The notes below the pieces were generated by a model, which was not told the DNA's origin, did no database searches, and saw only the letters and a program-made list of their open reading frames with translations. From Pseudophaeobacter sp965641885 (GTDB taxonomy: Bacteria; Pseudomonadota; Alphaproteobacteria; Rhodobacterales; Rhodobacteraceae), in NCBI GenBank assembly GCA_965641885.1, contig OZ282574.1:3224001-3288000 (forward strand): 64,000 bases of DNA, read 5' to 3'. This document shows positions 16,637 through 25,723 of the stretch, piece after piece (within the stretch, counting starts at the first letter, position 1; every line of letters starts with the position of its first letter). Both the position numbers and the translations under genes were made by a program.

Positions 16637-18142
16637 ATGGATACATTTCTCGCGATTTTAACTGTCTTCACCCAGCCAGAGCTGCTCTTCCTTGTCGGAC
16701 TGGGCACCTTTGTTGGCATCTACATTGGAGCGATCCCAGGCCTTTCGGTCACTATGGCGGTCTCCATCCTGATTTCCTTTACCTTCTCCTGGGAGGTCTA
16801 CCCCGCAATTTCATTGATGGTGGGCATCTACATGGGCGGCGTCTATGGTGGCTCGCGCACGGCCATTTTGCTGAACATTCCCGGAGCACCTTCTGCAATT
16901 GCCACCGCGTTGGACGGCTACCCCATGGCCCAACGTGGCGAAGCGGGTCAGGCAATCGGCGTCACCACCGTCATGTCTTTCTTTGGCGGCCTGGTCGGCA
17001 TTCTGGTTCTGGCCCTTGCGGCACCGTTTGTGTCCGAGTTTGCGATCAAATTTCAGCCGCGCGACTATATGCTGCTGGCGGTTCTCGGGATTTTACTCGT
17101 TGGCTCTTTGTCCAGCGGATCGATGATCAAAGGGATTTTTGCAGGCGCCTTTGGCATCGCGATCGGGGCTGTCGGGCGCGACCCGCTCACCTTTACAGAG
17201 CGGTTCACCTTTGACTTTCAGATCATGGAGGGCGGGATTTCCTTTATTGCGGTGATGATCGGCATGTTTGGCGTGTCCGAAGCGCTGATGCAGCTGCAGA
17301 ACGTCAATCGCGCAGCAGTCCGCCAGAAGATCGACAAGATCATCCCCTCCTTTGGCACCATCAAGAAATACCTGCCGCTCTCGCTGCAAACCTCCTCTAT
17401 CGGCGTGGTGATTGGCGCCCTGCCCGGAACTGGCGGCGATATCGCGGCCCTGATGGCCTATGATCATGCAAAACGGGTCACCAAAGACCCCAGCCCCGCC
17501 TTTGGCGACGGCGCTATGGAAGGCCTGGTCGCCCCTGAAACGGCCAACAATGCAGCCGTCGGCGGTGCCTTTATTCCAATGATGACCCTGGGCATCCCTG
17601 GTGATGCGGTGACCGCCATCATGATTGGCGCGCTCTTCATCCACGGACTTAATCCTGGCCCGATGCTCATGATCGACCAGCCCGACATGTTCTGGTTCAT
17701 TGTTGGCGCCTTGTTCACGGCCAATATCTTTATGCTGATCTTTGGTCTCACTGGCATCAGGATCTTCACCAAGATCGTCGAGATGCCCCGGTCTGTGATT
17801 ATTCCGTTGATCCTGTTGTTGTCAGTTGTTGGGGCTTACGCTGTGAACAATTCGATCACAGACATCTACTGGATGCTTGGATTTGGCGTTTTTGGCTACT
17901 TTATGCGTCACTATGGCTACCCCTTGGGCCCGGTGATCCTGGGTGTCATCCTGTCGCGTCTGCTTGATGACAATTGGCGTCGCGCCATCATTTCAGAACG
18001 CGAAGACCTGGGGCGCTTTTTTGAGGGCATCCTCACAAGCCCCCTCTCTTTGGTTCTGTTCGTGGCAGTGATCCTGATTTTTGTGAGCCAGACGCCGGTA
18101 TGGACTGGCATAAAAACCCGCCTGTTTGGAAAGGCACTGTGA
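16637..18142 (+). CDS. tctA: Tripartite tricarboxylate transporter large permease subunit (TctA)
   Basis: This 501-residue protein has about twelve hydrophobic helices and the duplicated TctA motifs: GAIPGLSVTMAVSI near residue 32 with NIPGAPSAIATALDGYP, and GALPGTGGDIAALMAYDHAKR near residue 260. It is the channel subunit for the TctC-bound solute. aggaggag precedes its start. Its stop overlaps the next ATG (TGATG), so the transporter and the shikimate-dehydrogenase-like enzyme are translationally coupled. Confidence 0.96.
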   Translation: MDTFLAILTVFTQPELLFLVGLGTFVGIYIGAIPGLSVTMAVSILISFTFSWEVYPAISLMVGIYMGGVYGGSRTAILLNIPGAPSAIATALDGYPMAQRGEAGQAIGVTTVMSFFGGLVGILVLALAAPFVSEFAIKFQPRDYMLLAVLGILLVGSLSSGSMIKGIFAGAFGIAIGAVGRDPLTFTERFTFDFQIMEGGISFIAVMIGMFGVSEALMQLQNVNRAAVRQKIDKIIPSFGTIKKYLPLSLQTSSIGVVIGALPGTGGDIAALMAYDHAKRVTKDPSPAFGDGAMEGLVAPETANNAAVGGAFIPMMTLGIPGDAVTAIMIGALFIHGLNPGPMLMIDQPDMFWFIVGALFTANIFMLIFGLTGIRIFTKIVEMPRSVIIPLILLLSVVGAYAVNNSITDIYWMLGFGVFGYFMRHYGYPLGPVILGVILSRLLDDNWRRAIISEREDLGRFFEGILTSPLSLVLFVAVILIFVSQTPVWTGIKTRLFGKAL

Positions 18143-18993
18143 TGACATTCCCCCCTTCAGAACTGATCAAGCTTGGCCTGATTGGCGACAACATCAACCG
18201 GTCTCAGTCTCCGCGGCTTCATCGCACGGCCGGCCAGTTGGCGGGGCTGCAGGTCACCTATGACAGGCTCATCCCGAAAGACATGGACCTCACGTTTGAC
18301 GAGGTCTTTCAGCTAGCGCAACGCGGTGGGTTTCGCGGCATCAATGTCACCTACCCCTATAAGGAGCTGGTCACGTCCAAAGTATTCGTTTCTGATCCGC
18401 TGGTGCGCGCCATAGGAGCTGTGAATACCGTCGTGTTTGACGCCGAGGGGCCAAAGGGATTCAACACGGATTATACCGGCTTCATGCATGCGTACCGCAG
18501 GCTGCGCGGCGACCAAAGCCCCGGCACGGTCTGCCTGATTGGCACTGGCGGCGTCGGGAAGGCGGTGGCCTTTGGTCTGGTGGCGCTGGGGGCAAAAACC
18601 ATCCGCTGCGTTGATCTGGATCCCGCCAAGGCACAGGCGCTGGCACAGGCGCTGCGCGACCTTGAGACCGAGACCGTGATTGAGACATCCGACAACGCGA
18701 TCAGCGCTGCAATTGGTGCAGACGGGATCATCAACTGCACCCCGCTGGGCATGGTTGGAATTGGCGGCACCCCGTTGCCTGCGGCGTCGATGCAGGGCGC
18801 AAGCTGGGCCTTTGATGCGGTCTACACGCCTGTTGACACACAGTTTTTGCAGGATGCAGCACAGGCCAATCTGACAATCATTTCCGGCTACGAGCTGTTC
18901 TTTGGCCAGGGGCTGGATGCCTGGAAGATCTTTACCTCGACTGATCTGGACCCAGAGCAGCTGCGCCAGGCCATTCAGGGAGAAGAGGCATGA
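18142..18993 (+). CDS. aroE: Shikimate/quinate dehydrogenase-like enzyme
   Basis: The 283-residue protein has the AroE signature: substrate loop SQSPRLHRTAG, the catalytic-lysine region GINVTYPYKELV, FNTDYTGF with the paired aspartate, and the dinucleotide motif IGTGGVGKAVAFGLVALG. It interconverts dehydroshikimate and shikimate, or dehydroquinate and quinate. Position between the TctCBA importer and dehydroshikimate dehydratase points to a catabolic dehydrogenase rather than the biosynthetic AroE. The TYP replacement of the usual T(I/H)P in the lysine motif fits a specialised member. The start at 18142 overlaps the tctA stop. Confidence 0.88.
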   Translation: MTFPPSELIKLGLIGDNINRSQSPRLHRTAGQLAGLQVTYDRLIPKDMDLTFDEVFQLAQRGGFRGINVTYPYKELVTSKVFVSDPLVRAIGAVNTVVFDAEGPKGFNTDYTGFMHAYRRLRGDQSPGTVCLIGTGGVGKAVAFGLVALGAKTIRCVDLDPAKAQALAQALRDLETETVIETSDNAISAAIGADGIINCTPLGMVGIGGTPLPAASMQGASWAFDAVYTPVDTQFLQDAAQANLTIISGYELFFGQGLDAWKIFTSTDLDPEQLRQAIQGEEA

Positions 18994-20882
18994 AGACCTC
19001 CATCGCCACGGTGTCGATCTCTGGCAACCTGCCAGAAAAGCTCGCAGCGATTGCGGCTGCAGGTTTTGATGGGATCGAAATATTTGAACAGGATTTCATC
19101 GCCCATGACGGCAACCCCCGCGAGGTTGGCGATCTGATCCGCTCCATGGGGCTTGAGATCACCCTGTTCCAGCCGTTCCGCGACTTTGAAGGCCTGCCCG
19201 AGCCGTTGCGCGCAAAGGCATTTGACCGCGCAGAGCGCAAATTCGATCTCATGCAGGAGTTGGGCACGGATCTGGTCCTGGTTTGCTCGTCCTGTCATCC
19301 TCAGGCGCTTGGCGGCATCGACCGTGCTGCGGCAGACTTTCATGAATTGGGCGAGCGGGCAGCCAAACGGGATCTGCGCGTCGGGTTCGAGGCTCTGGCC
19401 TGGGGGCGTCACGTCAATGATCACCGGGATGCATGGGAAATTGTGCGCCGCGCCGACCATAAAAACGTCGGCTTGATCCTGGACAGCTTCCACACCCTGG
19501 CCCGCAAGATTGATCCCGAAACGATCCGCAGAATACCGGGCGACAAGATATTCTTTGTCCAGCTGGCGGATGCGCCTTTGATTGACATGGACCTGCTGTA
19601 CTGGTCGCGCCACTTTCGCAACATGCCTGCAGAAGGTGACTTGCCCGTGGTCGACTTTATGAAAGCGGTGATGGCGACGGGCTACAGCGGGCCTGTGTCT
19701 TTGGAAATTTTCAACGACCAGTTCCGGGGCGGACACCCAAAGACCATTGCCAAAGACGGTCATCGCTCTCTTGTCGCCCTGATGGACGACGTGCGCCGGC
19801 AAGAGCCGATAGCAGCCGAAGATCTGGTTGCAATCCCGCAGCGCGCCACGGTTGAAGGCGTGGCCTTTGTCGAATTCGCCAGCCGCGGCGCCGAAGCAGA
19901 AACGCTCGAAGCGCTTCTGAAAACGCTCGGCTTTCAACACTCCGGCAACCATATTGCAAAAAAGCTCTCGCTTTGGACGCAGGGAGACATCCGGATCATC
20001 ATAAACCGGGAAACCTCTGGCTATGCCAGCAGCGCCTACACCATGCACGGCACGACCGTCTGCGATATCGGGCTTTCTGTGGATGCGGCGGCCGAGGCGG
20101 TTTCACGGGCGAAATTTCTGGGTGCCTGCCCCTTTGAGCAGGCGACCGGCCCGGGCGAGCTGAACATTCCGGCGATCCGCGGCCAAAGCGGCAGTGTTCT
20201 GCATTTCATCGATAAAACCAGCGGCTTGAACGACGTGTGGTCGGTAGAATTTGTCGCGACCACCCTGGAGGATGCCGAGACAGGCGCAGGTCTGACCCGG
20301 ATTGATCACCTGGCCCAAACCATGAGCTATGATGAAATGCTCAGCTGGTCGCTGTTTTATACGACGCTTTTCCAGATGCAGAAATCCCCCATGGTGGATG
20401 TTGTCGACCCGGACGGCCTGGTGCGCAGTCAGGCGCTGGAAACGACCGATGGCTCGTTCCGCATCACCCTAAATGGCGCAGAAACCCATCGCACCATGGC
20501 CGGAAATTTTCTGGCCGACAGCTTTGGGGCGTCCGTACAGCACATCGCCCTTTCGACAAACGATATCTTTGCGACCTCAGCCGCGATGGCAAAGACAGGG
20601 TTTGAACCCCTGCCGATGTCGGAAAATTACTACGCCGACCTGGAGGCGCGCTTTGATCTGTCTGCGGCCATGCTTGCCAACCTGAAAGCCGCCAATATTC
20701 TCTATGACGAAGACGCAGATGGCGCGTTCTTTCAGCTCTATTCCCGCCCCTACGCAGGCGGAATGTTTTTTGAGATTGTAGAGCGGCGTGGCGGCTATAA
20801 AGGCTATGGCGCGCCAAATGCGCCTTTCCGAATAGCGGCCCAGAAACGGCTGATGCGTCCGAAAGGGATGCCCAGGCAGTGA
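18990..20882 (+). CDS. quiC1: 3-dehydroshikimate dehydratase, fused to an HPPD-like domain (QuiC1 type)
   Basis: The 630-residue protein has two parts. Residues 1-270 form a sugar-phosphate-isomerase-like TIM barrel with candidate metal ligands E134 (GFEALAWG), D165 (LILDSFH), Q191 (FFVQLAD) and E239 (VSLEIFND), the set known for QuiC1 dehydratases. Residues about 285-620 form a two-module VOC domain like 4-hydroxyphenylpyruvate dioxygenase, keeping an HHE triad (RIDHLA, VQHIAL, FFEIVER). It converts 3-dehydroshikimate to protocatechuate. The start overlaps aroE by four bases, and a terminator hairpin follows at 20924. Confidence 0.93.
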   Translation: MKTSIATVSISGNLPEKLAAIAAAGFDGIEIFEQDFIAHDGNPREVGDLIRSMGLEITLFQPFRDFEGLPEPLRAKAFDRAERKFDLMQELGTDLVLVCSSCHPQALGGIDRAAADFHELGERAAKRDLRVGFEALAWGRHVNDHRDAWEIVRRADHKNVGLILDSFHTLARKIDPETIRRIPGDKIFFVQLADAPLIDMDLLYWSRHFRNMPAEGDLPVVDFMKAVMATGYSGPVSLEIFNDQFRGGHPKTIAKDGHRSLVALMDDVRRQEPIAAEDLVAIPQRATVEGVAFVEFASRGAEAETLEALLKTLGFQHSGNHIAKKLSLWTQGDIRIIINRETSGYASSAYTMHGTTVCDIGLSVDAAAEAVSRAKFLGACPFEQATGPGELNIPAIRGQSGSVLHFIDKTSGLNDVWSVEFVATTLEDAETGAGLTRIDHLAQTMSYDEMLSWSLFYTTLFQMQKSPMVDVVDPDGLVRSQALETTDGSFRITLNGAETHRTMAGNFLADSFGASVQHIALSTNDIFATSAAMAKTGFEPLPMSENYYADLEARFDLSAAMLANLKAANILYDEDADGAFFQLYSRPYAGGMFFEIVERRGGYKGYGAPNAPFRIAAQKRLMRPKGMPRQ

Positions 20883-20923
20883 CCCTATGGGGCTGCGCAG
20901 CCCGTAGAGATTGCCCACAAGAG

Positions 20924-20944
20924 ACCCGCAGCTTGCGGGTTTTG
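20924..20944 (+). terminator. Intrinsic terminator after quiC1
   Basis: acccgca/tgcgggt form a 7-bp stem with a 3-base loop followed by three further T residues, 41 bases after the quiC1 stop. It closes the tctCBA-aroE-quiC1 operon. Confidence 0.65.
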
Positions 20945-21288
20945 ACCCATCCAAGGCTGACCTGACAGCTGTCAGTCGACTGGCGGCTGGCGGCTGGCGA
21001 GCATCGGGCCGAGGCATGACTGCTTATGCAGTCTTAAAGTAACGTCAGGGGGTTTGCAGCCAAGGCCCGCGCGCTCTCTTCACGCCCTCTCTTCCTCCCC
21101 CCTTCACGCCCCATTCTTTGCATCAGAGCTTCCGAGCTGGGGCTCATCGACCCTGGCTGCCCCTCACGCAAATAAAGTAATATTTATCTTTTTGTACCAT
21201 TAAAAATCACCATGAAACTCCTCATAAAATTCTAAAATTTAGCCATATTTTCGCGATCAACGGTGGATTTCAAAATTTTACTACTTTA

Positions 21289-21310
21289 TTTTGTACATTA
21301 GTACTGATAA
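21289..21310 (+). promoter_or_regulatory. Operator and -10 region of the acyl-CoA ligase promoter
   Basis: ttttgtacattagtactga (21289-21307) runs directly into a -10-like gataat (21305-21310). Its reverse complement aligns with sites at 24540-24558 and 32106-32124 as tYagtacWWWWgtMYaRaa. The overlap with the -10 suggests repression, most simply by the tandem TetR protein encoded at 23249. Confidence 0.6.
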
Positions 21311-21448
21311 TGACGGGCGAGATTACAACAAGACCCCAGAGGATAGGGCGCCTGGCAACACACCTGGCGGCGCACCCTTACGTTTTCAGCGACCTCATCG
21401 GACAAATTCGCCCCACCGCAACGGGAGAATAAGAAAAGGGAATACCCA

Positions 21449-23104
21449 GTGCTCGGAAACATGATGACCTTCCAACTCACAACCCACGCGCTATTGACGC
21501 ACGCGGCGCGCTACCACCAAAATGCCCGCATAGTGTCGGTTGAGACAGATGGACAGATCACAACGTCAAGCTGGCCGATGGTAGAGGAGCGGGCCAAAAA
21601 ACTGGCGCAGGCAACAAAAGCCCTTGGTGCGACACCGGGATCACGCTGCGGCACCCTGGCCTGGAACAACCTGCGCCATTTGGAGCTGTACTTCGCGCTT
21701 TCTGGCGCCGGTTTTGTTTGCCACACGGTCAATCCACGTCTGAGCCCAGAGCACGTCAGCTACATCATCAACCACGCAAAAGACGAAGTGCTTTTCATCG
21801 ACGAGACCTTCGTGCCGCTTGTCGCAGAAATTCGCGATCAAATCCCTTGCGTGCGCGCCATTGTCCTGATGGGCGGGGTCCTAATGGGCGGGCGCAGCGC
21901 GCAAGCCGCGGCGCAGATTGAGGGTCTCTTGTTCTATGACGACCTGATCGCCGCGCAGGACGCGACCTTTGACTGGCCAGACCTTGATGAAAACAGCGCC
22001 GCGAGTCTGTGCTATACCTCTGGCACAACGGGGCGACCAAAGGGGGTTCTGTACTCGCATCGCTCTACAATTCTGCATACGCTTTGCAGCAATCAGCCTG
22101 ATCTTATGGGATTTGACGCGACAGATTGCGTTTTGCCTGTTGTGCCGCTGTTTCATGTCAACGCCTGGGGTGTGCCCTATAACGCCGCACTTTGCGGCTG
22201 CGATCTGGTCCTGCCAGGGCCGAACCTTGATGGGGAAACCCTCACCAACCTGATTGATCAGTTCAAGGTGACTGTTGGCCTTGGCGTTCCGACAATCTGG
22301 GCCGGCATCCTCAACGCAGCACAAAACAGCCCAGAGAAGCTCAGCTCGCTTAAAAAAGCGATCGTTGGCGGTGCTGCGATGACCGAAGTGATGATGAATG
22401 CGTACAAACGGCTGTTCAGCGTAGACATGGTTCACTCCTGGGGCATGACAGAAGCAAGCCCTATGGGCGCGATAAACCACCTGTTGCCAAAGCATGACGA
22501 GCTGTCTGAGGCGGATCTCAACGCGATCAAGCTAAAACAAGGCCGCGCGCCCTTTGGACTGAAGAGGCGTATCATCAACGATGAAGGCATGGTCCTGCCC
22601 GAGGACGGCGAAACAGCCGGGCATCTGCAGATTTGTGGCCATTGGGTTATCGACCACTACTACGGCCATCAGGTGTCAGCGGCCTCCGATGGTTGGCTGG
22701 ATACCGGCGATATCGCCTCGATCGACCCAGATGGCTACCTGACGATCCGGGATCGTGCCAAGGACATCATCAAATCCGGCGGCGAATGGATTTCGACCGG
22801 AGAACTGGAGGGCGTTGCTGTGTCTCATCCCGGCGTACAGGCCGCAGCGGCCATCGCTGCCCATCACGAAAAATGGGACGAACGGCCAATCATTATCGCC
22901 GTAAAGGCAAAAAATGCCACGGTTTCAGAGCAAGAGATTTTGCAGCACTACGAGGGCAAAGTCGCGCGGTGGCAAATCCCGGATAAGGTCATTTTTGTCG
23001 ACCAACTGCCGCTCGGATCTACCGGCAAGGTCCTGAAGACGGACCTGCGCGACACATATTTCTACGTCCTGCACAAATCAGACGCAGGCCCCCCTGCCCC
23101 GTAA
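21449..23104 (+). CDS. Acyl-CoA ligase (AMP-forming), AlkK/DmdB-like
   Basis: A 551-residue adenylate-forming enzyme with the phosphate loop YTSGTTGRPKG near residue 190, WGMTEASP as the A5 motif, GWLDTGDIA and the hinge RAKDIIKSGGEWIS, and a catalytic lysine near the C-terminus (STGKVLK). It activates a carboxylic acid to its CoA thioester. The GTG start is chosen because MLGxMM is the usual opening of the medium-chain ligase/DmdB branch and aaaaggg lies upstream; ATG at 21461 is the alternative. Residues VLMGGVLMGG come from a 15-bp tandem duplication. The gene precedes its probable regulator. Confidence 0.92.
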   Translation: MLGNMMTFQLTTHALLTHAARYHQNARIVSVETDGQITTSSWPMVEERAKKLAQATKALGATPGSRCGTLAWNNLRHLELYFALSGAGFVCHTVNPRLSPEHVSYIINHAKDEVLFIDETFVPLVAEIRDQIPCVRAIVLMGGVLMGGRSAQAAAQIEGLLFYDDLIAAQDATFDWPDLDENSAASLCYTSGTTGRPKGVLYSHRSTILHTLCSNQPDLMGFDATDCVLPVVPLFHVNAWGVPYNAALCGCDLVLPGPNLDGETLTNLIDQFKVTVGLGVPTIWAGILNAAQNSPEKLSSLKKAIVGGAAMTEVMMNAYKRLFSVDMVHSWGMTEASPMGAINHLLPKHDELSEADLNAIKLKQGRAPFGLKRRIINDEGMVLPEDGETAGHLQICGHWVIDHYYGHQVSAASDGWLDTGDIASIDPDGYLTIRDRAKDIIKSGGEWISTGELEGVAVSHPGVQAAAAIAAHHEKWDERPIIIAVKAKNATVSEQEILQHYEGKVARWQIPDKVIFVDQLPLGSTGKVLKTDLRDTYFYVLHKSDAGPPAP

Positions 23105-23119
23105 AGGCGGCCAAGTGCC

Positions 23120-23156
23120 GGGACTAGGACTGCGACTGGGACTGCGACTGGGACCG
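23120..23156. repeat. Short tandem repeat between ligase and regulator genes
   Basis: About three imperfect 12-base units of gggactgcgact occupy this stretch, 16 bases after the ligase stop. They have no visible coding role and may be a slippage-prone spacer. Confidence 0.6.
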
Positions 23157-23248
23157 GGCGCTGTTGCCGACGCAGATCAGCAAAACGCAACGGGGGTGGC
23201 GGCCTATCCCCGTTGCGAATATAACGGCTAGAGGAAACAACCCAAGAT

Positions 23249-24538
23249 GTGATGCCCTTGACGAATGCAAATAAGACCGACGCGATAGAGATGGCCGTTG
23301 CTGGGCGCAAGCCAAAGCAAAAGCGATCCCAAGAAACACGTGATAAAATCACGGAGGCGTCGATCCAATTGCTCGCAACAAAAGGCATCGCCGGCCTCAA
23401 TCACCGGCTGGTTGCAAAGTCAGCCGGCGTGTCGCTGTCTTCGACAACTTATTACTTCAATCAAAAATCCGACATTGTTGGCATCGCATCGAACCAGATC
23501 CTGCAGGGCTATTCCGATGCCTTTGCCGCCGTCGCAAAGCGCTATTTAAGAGACCAAAACACCAATCAAGGCGTTGGTGAGCTGATCGCCCGCATCGTCC
23601 AGGCCTCGACCGGCAAACACAGCCTCGGCACATTGGCATGGGCTGAAATCACCCTTGATGCGGCGCGCAACCAAGACAGCCTGACGCTTTCCAAAAAGTG
23701 GCACGACCGGCTCATGGAGCTTTGGACGGATATTACCAAAGCGCTTGGAACAGCGCATCCAGCCGAAACGGCAAGATCCGGCATTGATCTTACGGTTGGC
23801 TTTTTGTTCATCAGCCGCGCCCTTAGCCTATCGGCCGATCAGGTGGATGATGTCTTTGTGCGCAAGGCTGATCCGCTGGTCGCCTGGGCGGTCGAGGTGC
23901 CACCGGGGCAGACCAGCAGCCCGAAATCAGGCACCCCGAGCCGCGGAAAAAAGTCTGACCAAACCCGCCAGGTGATCCTTGATGCCGCAATTGAGCTGCT
24001 CAATCACGAAGGTACAGCCTCCATAACGCACCGGAAAATTGCACAGCTTGCCGGCCTTACCCCTGCCGCCCCGTCTTATCACTTTAAGAGTATCGACCTT
24101 CTGCTTCGGGCCGCACAAGAACAACTGTTCGAGAGCTCAAAACAGCGCATGCATGATGTCATTGCAGATGTTGACCTCACGACGCTTGATGCCGACCAGC
24201 TGATCGACATTACCACGATGATACTGCAACGCGAAGCAACCGAGAACGGTGCAAACAACCTTGCCTCGCTGGCCATTTGGGTGGAAGCCGCCCGTCGGCC
24301 AGAGCTGCGCCCCATGGTTTGGAGCGGGATTTCTGACCAGATGCGTGGGTGGAACCAACTGCTTCGGGCCATCACGCCCGCGCCTCGCCCCATTGATGCC
24401 CTGCTGCTTCAGGCGGCCTATACGGGCAAGCTTATCCGCCTTTTGTCCACGGGAGCGCGGAATTCTGACCTGGTTTTGGCACGCAAAGAAATAGCCTTCT
24501 TTGTCACAGGCCTAATCAAAAACGATCTCAACATTTAA
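23249..24538 (+). CDS. Tandem TetR-TetR transcriptional regulator
   Basis: The 429-residue product carries two complete TetR units in one chain. The first DNA-binding domain spans about residues 26-72 (ITEASIQLLATKGIAGLNHR, then STTYYFNQKSD); the second spans about 235-282 (VILDAAIELLNHEGTASITH, then APSYHFKSIDLL). Each is followed by a helical ligand-domain-like region, joined by a Ser/Gly/Lys-rich linker at about 217-236. Ordinary TetR proteins are about 200 residues and dimerise, so one chain may act as a built-in dimer. It lies between the acyl-CoA ligase gene and the SDR-thiolase pair, and AGTAC-N4-GTAC-type sites flank it. The GTG at 23249 or the next ATG is the start. Confidence 0.9.
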   Translation: MMPLTNANKTDAIEMAVAGRKPKQKRSQETRDKITEASIQLLATKGIAGLNHRLVAKSAGVSLSSTTYYFNQKSDIVGIASNQILQGYSDAFAAVAKRYLRDQNTNQGVGELIARIVQASTGKHSLGTLAWAEITLDAARNQDSLTLSKKWHDRLMELWTDITKALGTAHPAETARSGIDLTVGFLFISRALSLSADQVDDVFVRKADPLVAWAVEVPPGQTSSPKSGTPSRGKKSDQTRQVILDAAIELLNHEGTASITHRKIAQLAGLTPAAPSYHFKSIDLLLRAAQEQLFESSKQRMHDVIADVDLTTLDADQLIDITTMILQREATENGANNLASLAIWVEAARRPELRPMVWSGISDQMRGWNQLLRAITPAPRPIDALLLQAAYTGKLIRLLSTGARNSDLVLARKEIAFFVTGLIKNDLNI

Positions 24539-24539
24539 A

Positions 24540-24590
24540 TTAGTACTTTTGTACAAAAAAGTTGACTATCAAACGCCTGGCTTTTAGAGT
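24540..24590 (+). promoter_or_regulatory. Operator and promoter upstream of the SDR-thiolase genes
   Basis: ttagtacttttgtacaaaa (24540-24558) directly follows the regulator stop. It abuts a -35-like ttgact (24562-24567) and, 17 bases on, a -10-like tagagt (24585-24590). The operator core agtac-tttt-gtac is nearly palindromic. The 209 bases from here to the SDR start show no other gene. Confidence 0.6.
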
Positions 24591-24799
24591 TCAAGCAGCG
24601 TTTCCGAACGCATACTTTGCACTTGGAGGCTAATCTGGGACATTCTGCACTCAAATTCCAGACAAACGCACCCTCAGACCACGCCGATCATCTGCGGATA
24701 AAATAGTACAAAACACCAAAACATAATGCCTTCCATCTGCATTCCGCGTTCGGAAAGGCAGATTTCGAAGAGCTGTGATCTAGTTTCAAAGGAAAAAGC

Positions 24800-25723
24800 A
24801 TGAAGAAACCGACTGATCTTGCGGGTAGGGTCGCGTTGATAACAGGCGCCGGGCGCGGCCTCGGCCGGGAGCATGCCTTGTTGCTGGCAAGCCATGGCGC
24901 AAAGGTTGTGGTGAATGATATTGGCGGCAACATTAACGGCCAGGGCAGTGAAGGCTCGGTTGCGGAAGCCGTGGCGCAGGAAATCCGCGACCGCGGCGGT
25001 GACGCAATGGCGAGCACGGCTTCGGTGACGGAAACTGCCGAGGTCGAACAGATGTTTTCCGAGGTCGAAGCCGCATGGGGCGGCGTTGATATCGTGGTGG
25101 CCAATGCGGGCATTCTGCGCGACAAGACTTTTGCCAAAATGTCGCTCGAAGATTTTCGCACCGTTCTTGACGTCAATCTGATGGGGGCTGTGCACTGCGC
25201 CAAGGCCGCCTGGGAAGGGATGCGCGAACGCCAGTATGGCCGCATTGTCTTTACGACATCGTCCTCTGGCCTCTATGGCAATTTTGGTCAATCCAACTAC
25301 GGCGCGGCAAAGATGGCGCTGGTTGGCCTGATGCAAACCCTGGCGCTTGAGGGGATATCACGCAACATTCGGGTCAATTGCCTGGCCCCCGCCGCCGCGA
25401 CACGTATGCTTGACGGCCTGTTCCCCGACGATATCCTGCAAGCTCTGGAACCAAGCAAAGTCAGCCCCGCCGTTCTTGCTCTGGTGAGCGAAGACGCCCC
25501 AACGCGTAAGATCATCTGCGCCGGTGCAGGCGGTTTTGAGCAAGCCGACATCACGCTGAGCCAGGGCATTTTCACAACAGACACTGAAACCGCCGCCGAA
25601 ATGATCATGAGCCAGTGGGATCAAATTTCGGATCAAACCGGACAGGTTGTTCCAGAGACCGGCCAGGCCCAAATCGAACGCGAGTTGAACAAAGCCATGC
25701 AACACAGAAATGAGACCGTATAA
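24800..25723 (+). CDS. SDR oxidoreductase, MFE-2-type 3-hydroxyacyl-CoA dehydrogenase-like
   Basis: A 307-residue short-chain dehydrogenase with TGAGRGLGREHALLLA for the nucleotide, NAGILRD, and the catalytic Ser-Tyr-Lys set (TTSSSGLYGNFGQSNYGAAK). The ITGAGRGLGR...NDIGG pattern, the GQSNYGAAK site and the longer C-terminus match the dehydrogenase domain of peroxisomal multifunctional enzyme 2. It likely oxidises a 3-hydroxyacyl-CoA. aaagg lies before the ATG. It ends exactly where the thiolase gene begins, so the two are co-translated. A close paralogue is at 57876-58802. Confidence 0.88.
   Translation: MKKPTDLAGRVALITGAGRGLGREHALLLASHGAKVVVNDIGGNINGQGSEGSVAEAVAQEIRDRGGDAMASTASVTETAEVEQMFSEVEAAWGGVDIVVANAGILRDKTFAKMSLEDFRTVLDVNLMGAVHCAKAAWEGMRERQYGRIVFTTSSSGLYGNFGQSNYGAAKMALVGLMQTLALEGISRNIRVNCLAPAAATRMLDGLFPDDILQALEPSKVSPAVLALVSEDAPTRKIICAGAGGFEQADITLSQGIFTTDTETAAEMIMSQWDQISDQTGQVVPETGQAQIERELNKAMQHRNETV

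Larger units (their letters stand above)
20883..21448. other. Intergenic region with palindrome and AT-rich promoter
   Basis: No gene is seen. After the terminator there is a 14-bp perfect palindrome, ctgacagctgtcag, at 20962-20975 and a small hairpin gactgc-ttat-gcagtc at 21018-21033. From about 21170 to 21310 base composition turns sharply AT-rich, with ttttgtac half-sites at about 21190 and 21289, the latter part of the operator listed separately. Confidence 0.5.
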
